Assembly: GCF_900176305.1 (NCBI RefSeq)
Contig: NZ_FWXH01000003.1
Coordinates: 496,001 to 560,000, forward strand
DNA length: 64,000 nucleotides
Origin: Clostridium acidisoli DSM 12555
GTDB lineage: Bacteria; Bacillota; Clostridia; Clostridiales; Clostridiaceae
Reading direction: 5' to 3'
Below are positions 52,006 to 61,604 of this stretch, piece by piece (position 1 is the stretch's first letter; each line of letters begins with the position of its first letter). Made by a program: the position numbers and the translations under genes. The notes under the pieces are model-generated. The model was not told the origin of the DNA, ran no database searches, and worked only from the letters and a program-made list of their open reading frames with translations.

Positions 52006-52863
52006 ATGATATATGCAAATGAAGATAAGCTTAATAAAGAATTGAAGGTTGAATGCAAAAAATGTTTTGGGCTATGCTGCACGGCATTGTATTTTTCGGC
52101 ATCAGAAGGTTTTCCAACGAATAAGGAGGCAGGTAAACCCTGCATAAACTTACAAGCAGATTTTACATGTTCTGTTCATAATGAGCTTAGAAATAAGGGA
52201 CTTAAGGGATGTATTGCTTATGACTGTTTTGGTGCCGGACAAAAGGTATCTCAAGTTACTTATGGTGGACGTGATTGGCAACAATTCCCCGAATCTTCTA
52301 AGCAAATGTTTGATGCATTTCTGATTATGAGGCAGCTTCATGAAATGTTATGGTATCTTACTGAAGCATTCACTCTTCAAACAGAGCACAATATGCAAGA
52401 AAAGATAAGTTCGCTTCTAGACAACACTGAAAGACTCACACTTCTTGATGCTGATGCTTTGTTAGCACTGGATGTGGAAGAGCATAGAACTAAGGTTAAT
52501 GTACTACTTAAGAATACAAGTGAATTGGTGCGTACTAAAGCTAAAGCAAACGGTAAAAAGGGTGCTTTTTTAAAAAATAAGAATGGAAGTTCTCGCAGAT
52601 TAGATTATTTCGGTGCCGATCTTAGAAAAGCTAATCTTATAGGCGCAGATCTGAGAGGAGCCTGTCTTATTGCAGCGAACCTTAAAGGAGTAGATTTAAG
52701 TGGAGCTGATCTCATAGGATCTGATTTGCGAGATGCAGATATTAGTGGAGCTAATCTTGTAAATAGCATATTTCTTACTGAGGCCCAGATTAGTGCAGCT
52801 AAGGGCGATTCAAATACAAAGCTACCAATTAGGCTGGCTCCACCAAAGTATTGGGTAAAATAA
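52006..52863 (+). CDS. Pentapeptide-repeat protein with Cys-rich N-terminus
   Basis: The 285 aa protein starts with a YkgJ-like cysteine cluster (CKKCFGLCCTALYF, KPCINLQADFTCSVHNEL, GCIAYDCFGAG) that may bind a metal. It ends in about ten A(D/N)LxxA pentapeptide repeats (202-262), which form a right-handed quadrilateral beta-helix. The family is known only from genome surveys; the function is unknown. It follows the regulator by 43 bases. Confidence 0.88.
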   Translation: MIYANEDKLNKELKVECKKCFGLCCTALYFSASEGFPTNKEAGKPCINLQADFTCSVHNELRNKGLKGCIAYDCFGAGQKVSQVTYGGRDWQQFPESSKQMFDAFLIMRQLHEMLWYLTEAFTLQTEHNMQEKISSLLDNTERLTLLDADALLALDVEEHRTKVNVLLKNTSELVRTKAKANGKKGAFLKNKNGSSRRLDYFGADLRKANLIGADLRGACLIAANLKGVDLSGADLIGSDLRDADISGANLVNSIFLTEAQISAAKGDSNTKLPIRLAPPKYWVK

Positions 52864-52870
52864 ATAGATT

Positions 52871-52928
52871 TTAAAAAACCCATAAAAAATTATACCATAT
52901 TATGGTATAATTTTTTATGGGTTTTTTA
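52871..52928. terminator. Strong bidirectional terminator
   Basis: The perfect long stem ttaaaaaacccataaaaaat pairs with its complement, with an A-run on the left and a T-run on the right. Confidence 0.85.
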
Positions 52929-53030
52929 AATATATAATAAAAATCATATCAAGTTTAAATAATATCTAACGATAATATAGATAAATGTAGAAAAATATCA
53001 AAAATAAGAAAATCGCAGGAGGTAACTATT

Positions 53031-54746
53031 GTGAAATGGTTTGAAAATTTAAAAACTATACAAAAATTAATATCTGCATTTGTTGTGGTATCGTTATTTA
53101 TAGCATTAGTTGGATTTAATGGAATTACAGATATGAATGTAATTAACTCCAATGCTACGTCAATGCATAACTATAACTTTGAATCCATAAAGCAGCTAAC
53201 TACTATAAGACAAAATATATCCGATATACGTTTTGATGTGTTAAAGATTGATTATCAAAGGAATATGAATAATCAAAATGATGGACTCGAAAAGGAAGTT
53301 AACCAATTATATAATGCCAACAACACTATTATATCAAATTATGAAAAATCAATATTATCGAATGAGGAAAAACCAGCCTTTACACAGTTAAAAAGTGAAT
53401 TAGAAATATATAAAGAAACATATGAATTAGTAATAAAATTTTCAAATGAAAATAATTATACTGATGCTGACGCCAATTATTCAAAATTAGCATCAATAAG
53501 GAAAAATATATATGATGCTTTAGGTAATTTAATAAAGATAAATACAAATCAGGCTGATAACGCTTATAAGGAAAATAACTTAACGTATAAAACTTCCTTT
53601 TATAAAGTAATTATAGTAACTCTTTTAGGTTTGTTTATTGCAATTACATTAGGAATTTTAATATCAAGATGGATTTCAAAACAGCTTAATAAAGTTTTGA
53701 AATCTGCTGAAGCAATTGGAAATGGAGATTTAACTCAATCAATAGACATTGACACAAAGGATGAAATAGGAAATCTTGCTAAAGCGCTAAATCAAGGCAG
53801 CAAAAATGTAAGAAAGCTAATAACTGAGATAATGACTAGTGCCAGTGATATAAGTGCAACCAGTGAGGAATTATCAGCTACTGCTGAAGAAGTCTCATCT
53901 AAAATGGAAGTAGTAAATGCATCAACAGAACAAATATCTAAGGGTATCCAAGATCTAAGTGCCACTACTGAAGAAGTAGGTGCATCAACAGAGGAAATAA
54001 GTTCAAATACAAATGAACTTTCCCAAAGGGCAAATGATGCAGATACATCTGTAAGCGAGATAAAAAAACGTGCGTTTGATATAAAAGAAAAAGCATCAAA
54101 AAATATAGAAGAAGGTAACTTAATATACAATGAAAAGCAATCTAATATCTTAAAAGCTATCGAAGAGGCTAAAGTCGTACAGGAAGTTAAAATCATGGCG
54201 GACTCTATTGGAAATATTGCAGAGCAGACAAATTTATTAGCTTTAAATGCAGCAATAGAGGCGGCAAGGGCTGGTGAACAAGGTAAAGGATTTTCAGTAG
54301 TTGCTGATGAAGTAAGAAATCTTGCAGAGCAATCTTCACAGGCAGTTTTGAACATCCAGAGCATGGTTGAGCAAGTAGACGATGCATTTGTTAAACTTTC
54401 GCAAAGCGGACAAGAAGTACTTGAATATATGTCGAAAAATGTAAAACCAAGTTATGAACTTCTTATGAGTACAGGTATTCAATATGGAAAAGATGCCAAA
54501 TTTGTTAATGATATTATAAATGAGATTTCATCTTCCTCAAAACAAATGAACGAAGTGGTTGAGCAAGTAAGTACTGCTATGCAAAACGTATCCGCAACAG
54601 CAGAAGAATCGGCATCAAGTTCTGAAGAGATATTAGGTAGTGTTAATGAAATAACCTTAGCTATTAATGATGTTGCAAAATCTGCACAAAGTCAGGCTGA
54701 ACTTGCACAAAAACTAACTGATATGGTACAGAAGTTTAAGGTGTGA
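53031..54746 (+). CDS. Methyl-accepting chemotaxis protein
   Basis: The 571 aa chemoreceptor has a first membrane segment (about 11-30), a helical four-helix-bundle sensor domain outside (31-188), a second membrane segment (about 189-211), a HAMP domain (about 212-265) and a signalling domain with the hairpin tip [20 protein letters not shown]. Start is GTG behind ggaggt. The ligand is unknown. It is a single-gene unit between two terminators. Confidence 0.95.
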   Translation: MKWFENLKTIQKLISAFVVVSLFIALVGFNGITDMNVINSNATSMHNYNFESIKQLTTIRQNISDIRFDVLKIDYQRNMNNQNDGLEKEVNQLYNANNTIISNYEKSILSNEEKPAFTQLKSELEIYKETYELVIKFSNENNYTDADANYSKLASIRKNIYDALGNLIKINTNQADNAYKENNLTYKTSFYKVIIVTLLGLFIAITLGILISRWISKQLNKVLKSAEAIGNGDLTQSIDIDTKDEIGNLAKALNQGSKNVRKLITEIMTSASDISATSEELSATAEEVSSKMEVVNASTEQISKGIQDLSATTEEVGASTEEISSNTNELSQRANDADTSVSEIKKRAFDIKEKASKNIEEGNLIYNEKQSNILKAIEEAKVVQEVKIMADSIGNIAEQTNLLALNAAIEAARAGEQGKGFSVVADEVRNLAEQSSQAVLNIQSMVEQVDDAFVKLSQSGQEVLEYMSKNVKPSYELLMSTGIQYGKDAKFVNDIINEISSSSKQMNEVVEQVSTAMQNVSATAEESASSSEEILGSVNEITLAINDVAKSAQSQAELAQKLTDMVQKFKV

Positions 54747-54787
54747 AGTCAATAAAGTTAAACTTGCACTAGAGTAGTATATTTAAA

Positions 54788-54843
54788 GAAAATCCGTGAA
54801 TGAAATGCATGTGGTGCTGTGTTTCATTTACGGATTTTTTTAT
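54788..54843 (+). terminator. Rho-independent terminator
   Basis: The stem aaatccgtgaatgaaa pairs with tttcatttacggattt (two mismatches) and is followed by tttttt. It ends the chemoreceptor gene. Confidence 0.82.
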
Positions 54844-55026
54844 GACACAGGGATGTTATCCGTTTGATTACTATCTTTTAAGTTACTATATTACATCAAA
54901 GTGCATACTACATTTATACATATAAATGAAATATAATATCTATATGTACTTTTCAAAGTAATTAGATTACCAGAAGAATTTGGAAATGTAATGTTAAGTA
55001 AATATTAGTAAGGGAGAATGATTGTT

Positions 55027-55869
55027 ATGGTGAAAAATTTTTCGGAAACTTTATTAAACGATGGGCTTAAAATACCGTCTATTGGTTTTGGAAGCTATAG
55101 TTTAAATGGTGCGGAAGGCGTACAAGTCATAAAAAATGCAATTGATGCAGGCTATCGATTGATTGATACTGCATTTAATTATGAAAATGAAGGCGCTGTA
55201 GGTGAAGCTGTTAGGCAAAGCTCAGTGCCAAGAGAACAGCTTATTATTACTTCCAAGCTACCAGGACGTCATCATGCTTATGCTGAAGCATTTAAAACAA
55301 TTCAAGAGTCACTATATAGAGGTGGATTAGATTATTATGATATATATCTTATTCATTGGCCAAATCCTAGAGTAAATCTATATGTTGAGGCATGGCAGGC
55401 TTTAATAGAAGCTAAAAAACAAGGATTAATAAGATCTATAGGTGTATGTAATTTTTTGCCTGAACATATTGAACGATTGAAAGATGAAACAGGTGTGACA
55501 CCTAGTATTAATCAAATTGAACTGCATCCTTATTTTAATCAAGAAGAGCAACGTATTTGGCATAAAACACACGGTATTGTAACTGAATCTTGGAGTCCAC
55601 TAGGAAATGGAGGCACTTTTTTAACAAATGAAAAAATTCAACAAATAGCAAAAACACATGAAAAATCTGTTTCACAAATAATTTTACGATGGCATATACA
55701 ACTTGGGGCTATTCCCATTCCTAAAGCTGCATCTATAAAACATCAGTGTGATAATTTAGATATATTTGATTTTGAATTATCAGAGGAGGAAATGAAAGTT
55801 ATTTCTAAACTAACTATTGAAAATGGTCGAATAAACAATCAAGATCCTAAGGTATATGAAGAATTTTGA
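55027..55869 (+). CDS. Aldo/keto reductase
   Basis: The 280 aa protein has the AKR tetrad: Asp and Tyr in DTAFNYENE, Lys in ITSKLPG and His in LIHWPNP. The cofactor region is IPIPKAASIKHQCDNL, which fits NADPH. It is a soluble carbonyl reductase with unknown substrate. Start ATG 55027 follows agggaga by 10 bases; ATG 55018 is nearly on top of the site. Confidence 0.9.
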   Translation: MVKNFSETLLNDGLKIPSIGFGSYSLNGAEGVQVIKNAIDAGYRLIDTAFNYENEGAVGEAVRQSSVPREQLIITSKLPGRHHAYAEAFKTIQESLYRGGLDYYDIYLIHWPNPRVNLYVEAWQALIEAKKQGLIRSIGVCNFLPEHIERLKDETGVTPSINQIELHPYFNQEEQRIWHKTHGIVTESWSPLGNGGTFLTNEKIQQIAKTHEKSVSQIILRWHIQLGAIPIPKAASIKHQCDNLDIFDFELSEEEMKVISKLTIENGRINNQDPKVYEEF

Positions 55870-55910
55870 AATGTATTACTTCTATAATTAAGTTACAATA
55901 GACTCAATAT

Positions 55911-55967
55911 GAAAAGGAGATGACATACTAAAAAATTAGTATGTCATCTCCTTTTCAAGGTTTTTTT
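55911..55967 (+). terminator. Terminator with a 21-bp perfect stem
   Basis: The stem starting gaaaaggagatgacatacta pairs perfectly with its complement, with a 4-base loop, followed by aaggttttttt. It ends the reductase gene and faces the end of hydG. Confidence 0.8.
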
Positions 55968-55970
55968 GTA

Positions 55971-57398
55971 TTAGAAACGGAAATCACGTTTTCCATCTTT
56001 CATTTCTTTCAAATGTGTTTTAACTACTTCACGAACCCTTTCGCTTGGAATTTTTTCAATCTCTTTAGCAATTAAAAGCTCACCCTTTTTAATTGTATCT
56101 TCAGAAGCATAATCTTCTAGATATTCTTTTAAGGTCATTAGAGCGTTTGGTTGACAGCAGTTTGCGATTTGACCAGCTTTTACTAAACTCATAAAACGAT
56201 CACCGGTACGGCCTTCACGGTAGCAAGCTGTGCAAAAACTTGGAATATAACCTAATTCCATGAGCCAATTAACAATTTCATCTAAGGTTCTGTTGTCATT
56301 TACTTCAAATTGTGCAGAATTATCTTCTTCGTCTTCTTTTTCAGAATATCCACCAACACTAGTACAAGAAGCACCACTTACTTGAGAAACACCAAGTTCT
56401 AAAACACGCTCACGTGTAGATTGAGATTCTCTAGTAGAAATAATCATACCAGTGTATGGTACAGCAATTCTAAGTACTGCAACGATTTTTGCAAAAACAT
56501 CATCAGAAATGGCGTTTGAAAAAGTTTCAGGATCAATATCGTCTGCTGGACGAATTCTAGGCACACTTATTGTATGTGGACCAACACCTTTTGCAGCTTC
56601 CAAATGTTCTGCATGCATTAAGAGTCCAACAAAATCATAACGATATAAGTTTAATCCAAATAAAACACCAATACCAACGTCATCTATTCCACCATCCATG
56701 GCTCTGTCCATAGCTTCTGTGTGATAAGCATAATCATGTTTAGGTCCTGTTGGGTGAAGTTCTTCATAATTTTTTTTGTTGTAAGTTTCTTGGAATAAAA
56801 TATAAGTACCAATTCCAGCGTCCTTCAATTTTTTATAATTTTCAACTGTTGTTGCAGCAATATTTACATTAACACGTCTAATAGATCCATTTTTATGTTT
56901 AATGCTGTATATTGTTTTAATACTTTCAAGTACATATTCAATTGGGTTATTTACTGGATCTTCACCAGTTTCAAGTGCTAGACGTTTATGTCCCATATCT
57001 TGAAGTGCAATAACCTCACGTTTAATATCCTCTTGAGATAATTTTTTACGACTAATATGTTTATTTTTATAATGGTATGGACAATAAACGCAACCATTTA
57101 CACAATAATTTGAAAGATATAATGGAGCAAACATTACAATTCTATTTCCGTAAAAATTTTGTTTTATCTTTTTTGATAGTTTAAAAATTTTCTCGTTTTC
57201 ATCTTCTAAATCACATTCAAGCAAAACAGCAGCTTCTTTATGAGTTAAGCCTTTGCAATCTTTTGCACGTTCTATTAGGCTTTCAATTAGTTCTCGATTA
57301 CTTTTATTTTCCTTTGCATAAGCAAGAGTTTCAAGAATTTCTTCATCATTTATAAATTCAGTAGCATTTTTTGATTTGACATTATACATAAATTTCAC
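55971..57398 (-). CDS. hydG: [FeFe]-hydrogenase maturase HydG (radical SAM)
   Basis: The 475 aa radical-SAM enzyme makes CO and cyanide from tyrosine for the hydrogenase H-cluster. It has the CX3CX2C cluster motif at C99, C103 and C106 (YCVNGCVYC). The C-terminal second-cluster region has CTACYREGRTGDRFM and NCCQPNALMTL. Length matches HydG. Its start overlaps the stop of the TM1266-like gene by 4 bases, so the two are coupled. Hydrogenase and other maturase genes (hydE, hydF) are not in the window. Confidence 0.96.
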   Translation of the reverse strand: MKFMYNVKSKNATEFINDEEILETLAYAKENKSNRELIESLIERAKDCKGLTHKEAAVLLECDLEDENEKIFKLSKKIKQNFYGNRIVMFAPLYLSNYCVNGCVYCPYHYKNKHISRKKLSQEDIKREVIALQDMGHKRLALETGEDPVNNPIEYVLESIKTIYSIKHKNGSIRRVNVNIAATTVENYKKLKDAGIGTYILFQETYNKKNYEELHPTGPKHDYAYHTEAMDRAMDGGIDDVGIGVLFGLNLYRYDFVGLLMHAEHLEAAKGVGPHTISVPRIRPADDIDPETFSNAISDDVFAKIVAVLRIAVPYTGMIISTRESQSTRERVLELGVSQVSGASCTSVGGYSEKEDEEDNSAQFEVNDNRTLDEIVNWLMELGYIPSFCTACYREGRTGDRFMSLVKAGQIANCCQPNALMTLKEYLEDYASEDTIKKGELLIAKEIEKIPSERVREVVKTHLKEMKDGKRDFRF

Positions 57399-57664
57399 AC
57401 CTCATCTTTATATTTTTCAGATACTTTTGAGTAAATTGTTTTGGTGTTAACATTTGGTAGCATTCCAAGTTTTCCAGATAGTGCACTGATAACATCCATT
57501 GGGGCATCTACAATAATACTAATTACCCAAACATGTCGTTTAGGGTAAGGAAGTCCCATCCTTCCAATAATAAAATCTCCATAAGTATGGAGGATGGCAT
57601 TAAGCTTATCTGTAACATCTCTGTTTTCAATAATAATACCAATTTGTGCAATCCTTGTTTCCAT
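57395..57664 (-). CDS. TM1266-family protein (iron-only hydrogenase system)
   Basis: The 89 aa protein matches the small ACT-like TM1266 family, often called putative regulator of the iron-only hydrogenase system: ETRIAQIGIIIENRDVTDKLN, then FIIGRMGLPYPKRHVWVISIIVDAP. I chose ATG 57664 because ggagg lies at the right distance; a longer frame would start inside the terminator. It is translationally coupled with hydG. Function unproven. Confidence 0.9.
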   Translation of the reverse strand: METRIAQIGIIIENRDVTDKLNAILHTYGDFIIGRMGLPYPKRHVWVISIIVDAPMDVISALSGKLGMLPNVNTKTIYSKVSEKYKDEV

Positions 57665-57683
57665 TATTATAAAATCCTCCCAT

Positions 57684-57715
57684 AAAAAAATCTTGTGTCT
57701 TTTAGGCACAAGATT
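57684..57715 (-). terminator. Leader terminator ahead of the TM1266-hydG operon
   Basis: On the minus strand aatcttgtg pairs with cacaagatt across a 9-base loop, then seven Ts. It lies only 20 bases before the TM1266 start. No minus-strand gene lies upstream that it could end, so it probably attenuates the hydG operon. Confidence 0.72.
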
Positions 57716-57950
57716 AATAAAGCACAATTAAGAGAACATAATAAAAAGTTATGTAGCTCAAAATAGTTCAACTATAATCTCGCCTTCTCATTAGGGAATA
57801 ACCCTCATGAATTCAGTACGATAATTTTTTAAATTTAAATTAGGTTATCTGAAAGATAAACAAAGTTTAATCTCAAACAGAACACCAAAACATCATATAT
57901 ACTTTATCATTTTATTAAGTAAAGATGCAAGAACTTTTTGATAAAGTATT
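57716..57950 (-). promoter_or_regulatory. Candidate structured 5' leader (attenuator) of the hydG operon
   Basis: This stretch has no gene. Read on the minus strand it holds three small hairpins: AGGG/CCCT at 57793-57805, ATAGTT/ACTAT at 57763-57775, and a two-part stem GAG..ACATAA/TTATGT..CTC at 57732-57759. They are followed by the terminator at 57684. A TATAAT box on the minus strand at 57955-57960 could start the leader. It does not match a riboswitch class I can name. Confidence 0.5.
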
Positions 57951-58001
57951 GAAATATTATACCAAATAAGATATAATCAAACGTGTTTCAAACGTGTTTT
58001 A
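57949..58001 (+). promoter_or_regulatory. tetR promoter and direct-repeat operator
   Basis: TTGAAA (57949-57954) and TATAAT (57972-57977) are spaced by 17 bases. Directly after lie two CAAACGTGTTT repeats, one helical turn apart. The minus-strand -10 box of the hydG leader overlaps this promoter, so a regulator bound here could influence both directions. Confidence 0.65.
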
Positions 58002-58016
58002 AAATGAGGTGGCAAA

Positions 58017-58580
58017 GTGGATAAATCTAATAATACCAAAAATCAATTAATAGAAGCAGTAATAGAATTATTGCAAGAGTGTAACGATGTTTCAGAAATA
58101 ACATCAAGAAAGATAACAGAAAGAGCAAAGACAAATTTATCAACAATAAATTATCATTTTACTTCTAAAGATGAATTAATAAACATTGGAGTAAACAGGT
58201 TAATAAGAGAGGCTGCTGATACCTATTTTAAGGATATGGAAGTTAGTGAGAAATCGCCGAAAGATAAACTTAGATATTTTTTAGTCCGTATTAGTGATAT
58301 GATCGTTGATTATAAAAAATATACAAAGCAAATGATGCCTTATCTATTATTAAAGGGAGAATTTACTCAAGTTATTGAAATACTTCCATTAGTTAAAGAA
58401 TGCTTTCAAGGAAGTAAAACTGATGAAGAGTGTAAAATTATTTCCTATCAACTAATTTCATTTATGCAATTAGTATTATATAGAGCAGATGAATTTAAAA
58501 AGCTTAGTAAAATTAATATTATGAATAAACAAGAAAGAGATAAACTTATTGATATTCAACTGAATTTATTTATTAAATAA
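58017..58580 (+). CDS. TetR/AcrR-family regulator
   Basis: The 187 aa protein has the N-terminal TetR HTH (about 5-55; SEITSRKITERAKTNLSTINYHFTSKDEL) and a helical ligand domain. Start is GTG behind gaggtgg. It is cotranscribed with the radical-SAM gene 22 bases downstream. It probably binds the CAAACGTGTTT repeats in its own promoter. Confidence 0.92.
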   Translation: MDKSNNTKNQLIEAVIELLQECNDVSEITSRKITERAKTNLSTINYHFTSKDELINIGVNRLIREAADTYFKDMEVSEKSPKDKLRYFLVRISDMIVDYKKYTKQMMPYLLLKGEFTQVIEILPLVKECFQGSKTDEECKIISYQLISFMQLVLYRADEFKKLSKINIMNKQERDKLIDIQLNLFIK

Positions 58581-58601
58581 AGAGTTTGGAGGGTAAAAAT
58601 A

Positions 58602-59693
58602 ATGAGTCAAGCATTTAATTTATCTGAATATATGAGCAATGGTATTGAAAATATAGTAAAAGACGTTTTAAAAGCATCTACAAAGAATCTAAAAGAAGCA
58701 ACATTTGTAATAAAATACATGTTAGCATTAAAGGGTGCGAAAAATAAAAGGAATATGTTAGAAAGTAAAGGTGAGCATATACCACCATTTTTAATGGCAA
58801 GCATTTCAACTAATTGTAATTTATATTGTAAGGGTTGTTATGCAAGGGCAAACAAATCCTGTGGAAATAACTTAAAAACTAGTGAGATATCAGAAGAAAG
58901 ATGGGGAGATATATTTAATGAAGCAAAGGAGCTTGGAATTTCGTTTGTATTGTTATTAGGAGGAGAACCGTTAATGAGAAAAGGTGTTATTGAAAAAGCT
59001 TCTTCTGTTAAAGAAATAGTTTTTCCAATATTCACAAATGGAACTATGTTTGATGAAAGTTATATAAAATTATTTGATAAAAATAGAAACCTTGTGCCAA
59101 TGCTAAGTATTGAAGGTAATAAGGATCAAACTGATGGCAGGAGGGGAATAGGAACTTATAATTCAATAATGATTACAATGTCTAATATAAATAAAAAAGG
59201 AATTTTATTTGGATGTTCTGTAACTGTAACAACTCAAAATATAACAACTGTTACAAGTAAAGAATTTGTACAGGATATTTATAGTAAAGGAACAAGAATA
59301 TTAGTATTTGTGGAGTATGTTGCAATAATTAAAGCCACTAAAAATCTTGCACCTACAGATAAAGAACGGTTAATATTAGAACAAAAGATAGAAGAATTAA
59401 AAAAAGTATTTGAAAATGTGGTGTTTTTATCATTCCCTGGTGATGAGAAATATGCAGGTGGATGTTTAGCTGCAGGAAGAGGCTTTTTTCATATAAATGC
59501 TAGTGGAGATGCAGAACCGTGCCCATTTTCACCATATTCTGATATTAATTTAAAAGAATGCAGTTTGGAAAAAGCTTTAAAATCACCATTATTTAGAAAG
59601 CTTAAAGATAATGAAATGTTACTAGGAGAGCATGATGGTGGATGTTTATTATTTGAGAAGGAAGAACATGTTAAAAAGATATTAGAAATTTAA
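58602..59693 (+). CDS. Radical SAM protein
   Basis: The 363 aa protein has the radical-SAM motif CNLYCKGCYAR (about 73-83), the GGEP motif and a C-terminal region with CPFSPYSD and GGCLLF cysteines that could hold another cluster, as in SPASM proteins. It might modify a peptide or protein, but no precursor peptide gene is seen next to it. It is in an operon with the TetR gene. Confidence 0.9.
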   Translation: MSQAFNLSEYMSNGIENIVKDVLKASTKNLKEATFVIKYMLALKGAKNKRNMLESKGEHIPPFLMASISTNCNLYCKGCYARANKSCGNNLKTSEISEERWGDIFNEAKELGISFVLLLGGEPLMRKGVIEKASSVKEIVFPIFTNGTMFDESYIKLFDKNRNLVPMLSIEGNKDQTDGRRGIGTYNSIMITMSNINKKGILFGCSVTVTTQNITTVTSKEFVQDIYSKGTRILVFVEYVAIIKATKNLAPTDKERLILEQKIEELKKVFENVVFLSFPGDEKYAGGCLAAGRGFFHINASGDAEPCPFSPYSDINLKECSLEKALKSPLFRKLKDNEMLLGEHDGGCLLFEKEEHVKKILEI

Positions 59694-59710
59694 AGTAACA
59701 GGTATGTTAT

Positions 59711-59756
59711 AAATATAGCTAGTAAAATCAAGTGAATTTTACTAGCTATATTTATC
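59711..59756. terminator. Bidirectional terminator
   Basis: An 18-bp perfect stem (aaatatagctagtaaaat and its complement) with a 7-base loop lies between two convergent genes. Confidence 0.8.
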
Positions 59757-59762
59757 TGACAA

Positions 59763-61403
59763 TCAATTTAATATAACGTTAGCCCTGTCAATAGCATCCT
59801 CCACAGAAGGACAAAAATTAGCTTCTCCAATCATCTCTACAAAGCCATATTTTGTAAGCATATCTAATGGTTGTTGTTGAATTTTAAGTATTATTAATTT
59901 TGTATGATGTTTTTTACAGACGTTATGTAACATTTCAAAAGAGTGATATGCTGTAGCATCCATAAAAGGTACTTTACTCATCTTTATTATTAGTACTTTG
60001 GTAGGCACGCCCATTTCTCTTACTGCAGCTACAAATTTATTGGCAGCTCCAAAGAAAAATGGTCCGCTAATTTCATACATTGAAATATGATCTGGCATTT
60101 TTACGTTTTCTATAAATTCATTAGAATCTATATCTTCCTCATCGTCTAGGATATAGTTGATTTCTGTAATGTCGCTCATCTTTCTCATGAATAAGAAAGA
60201 TGCAAGAACAACACCTACACTTATAGCTACAACTAAATCTAAAAAGATGGTCAAAACAAATGTAACTATAAATACTAAAGAATCACTCTTAGGGGCATTA
60301 AATATTCGTTTAAAAGCTTCCCAGTCTCCCATGTTATATGCAATCATTACTAAAACTGCGGCTAAAGAGGACATAGGTATAAGTTTAACATAAGGCATAA
60401 ATAATAACATAATAATTAAAAGTACTAATGCATGAACCATACCAGCCACTGGGGTTCTGCCACCATTTTTAACATTTGCAGCAGTTCTTGCAATAGCTCC
60501 TGTAACGGGTATACCTCCAAAAGCTGCTGAAAAGATATTAGCAAAACCTTGAGCAATCAGCTCCATATTAGAACGATGATTACCACCAATCATTCCATCA
60601 GATACTACTGCTGATAACAATGATTCTACTGAACCAAGAATAGCAATTGTCAGTGCTGGAAGCATTAGTTCATTTACCATAGCAAAACTAACCTTTGGAA
60701 AGCTAGGATATGGCAGTGAAGAAGAAATATGCCCGAATTGATTGCCTATAGTTGGAATATCTAATTTAAAAATCATTGTAATTACAGTTACTATTATTAT
60801 TGCTATAAAAGTTCCTGGTATTTTTTTATTTATCCGTGGCCACAATATGATTATTCCAAGTGTTAAAAGTGCTATAAACAAACTTTCAAAATTTATTGTA
60901 TGAAAATTATTAAAATATGATATCAATTTTTCTAAAAACTGCGAGGGTACAGATTTGATCTTTAGACCAAAGAAATCTTTTACTTCCGTTGAAAAAAGAA
61001 CTACGGCTATACCACTTGTAAATCCAGTGGTTATTGAAGACGGTATGTATTTTATTAGACTGCCAAATTTTAATAATCCCATTATAATAAGAAAAATTCC
61101 GGCCATTATAGTGGATATAAATAAACCTTCTATTCCGTACTTTTGTATTATTCCGTATACAATAACTACAAAAGCGGCTGTAGGACCACCAATTTGTACT
61201 TTGCTTCCACCAAGCAATGAAACGATAAATCCACCAACGATTGCAGTGTACAATCCTTTTTCAGGTGAAACTCCAGATGCGATAGCTAAAGCAATGGAAA
61301 GTGGCAGTGCAATAATTGCGACTATGATACCAGAAATAAAGTCCTTTATAAATTGTTCCTTAGTGTAATTTTTTAAACATGTAATAGATTTTGGAATTAA
61401 CAA
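59763..61403 (-). CDS. SulP-family anion transporter with STAS domain
   Basis: The 546 aa protein has 11-12 membrane segments with the SulP signature region (GGPTAAFVVIVYG; GGIPVTGAIARTAANVKNGGRTP). A C-terminal cytoplasmic STAS domain (about 440-546) has KVPFMDATAYHSF. SulP proteins carry sulfate, bicarbonate or dicarboxylates; which one is unknown here. Start is TTG behind aggagtga. It is divergent from the tandem-MarR gene, which may regulate it. Confidence 0.94.
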   Translation of the reverse strand: MLIPKSITCLKNYTKEQFIKDFISGIIVAIIALPLSIALAIASGVSPEKGLYTAIVGGFIVSLLGGSKVQIGGPTAAFVVIVYGIIQKYGIEGLFISTIMAGIFLIIMGLLKFGSLIKYIPSSITTGFTSGIAVVLFSTEVKDFFGLKIKSVPSQFLEKLISYFNNFHTINFESLFIALLTLGIIILWPRINKKIPGTFIAIIIVTVITMIFKLDIPTIGNQFGHISSSLPYPSFPKVSFAMVNELMLPALTIAILGSVESLLSAVVSDGMIGGNHRSNMELIAQGFANIFSAAFGGIPVTGAIARTAANVKNGGRTPVAGMVHALVLLIIMLLFMPYVKLIPMSSLAAVLVMIAYNMGDWEAFKRIFNAPKSDSLVFIVTFVLTIFLDLVVAISVGVVLASFLFMRKMSDITEINYILDDEEDIDSNEFIENVKMPDHISMYEISGPFFFGAANKFVAAVREMGVPTKVLIIKMSKVPFMDATAYHSFEMLHNVCKKHHTKLIILKIQQQPLDMLTKYGFVEMIGEANFCPSVEDAIDRANVILN

Positions 61404-61604
61404 GTTATCACTCCTATAATGTTTTATATTTAGTTAGTATTCGAATGTTAAAATGTAGTGCATTTACAATCATACATTATTTTATACACATAAACAACAA
61501 AATTCGACTATTAAATGCAAAATTTGATTTGATAACTGATGGTATGATAAAATTATAAATAGGTAATGATTTAAATATTCCTTATTAGGAAAGGACACAG
61601 ATAT

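Noticed and set aside
53792-54364. 190-codon open frame on the minus strand in the chemoreceptor gene
   Set aside because: Antisense shadow of the highly regular heptad-coding MCP domain.
57716-57950. T-box, SAM-I, c-di-GMP-I or TPP riboswitch
   Set aside because: None of their conserved cores (for example the T-box AGGGUGGnACCGCG sequence) could be found in the leader; only a generic attenuator is supported.
60955-61368. 137-codon plus-strand frame inside the SulP gene
   Set aside because: Antisense shadow; no ribosome site, and the SulP frame is complete with family motifs.
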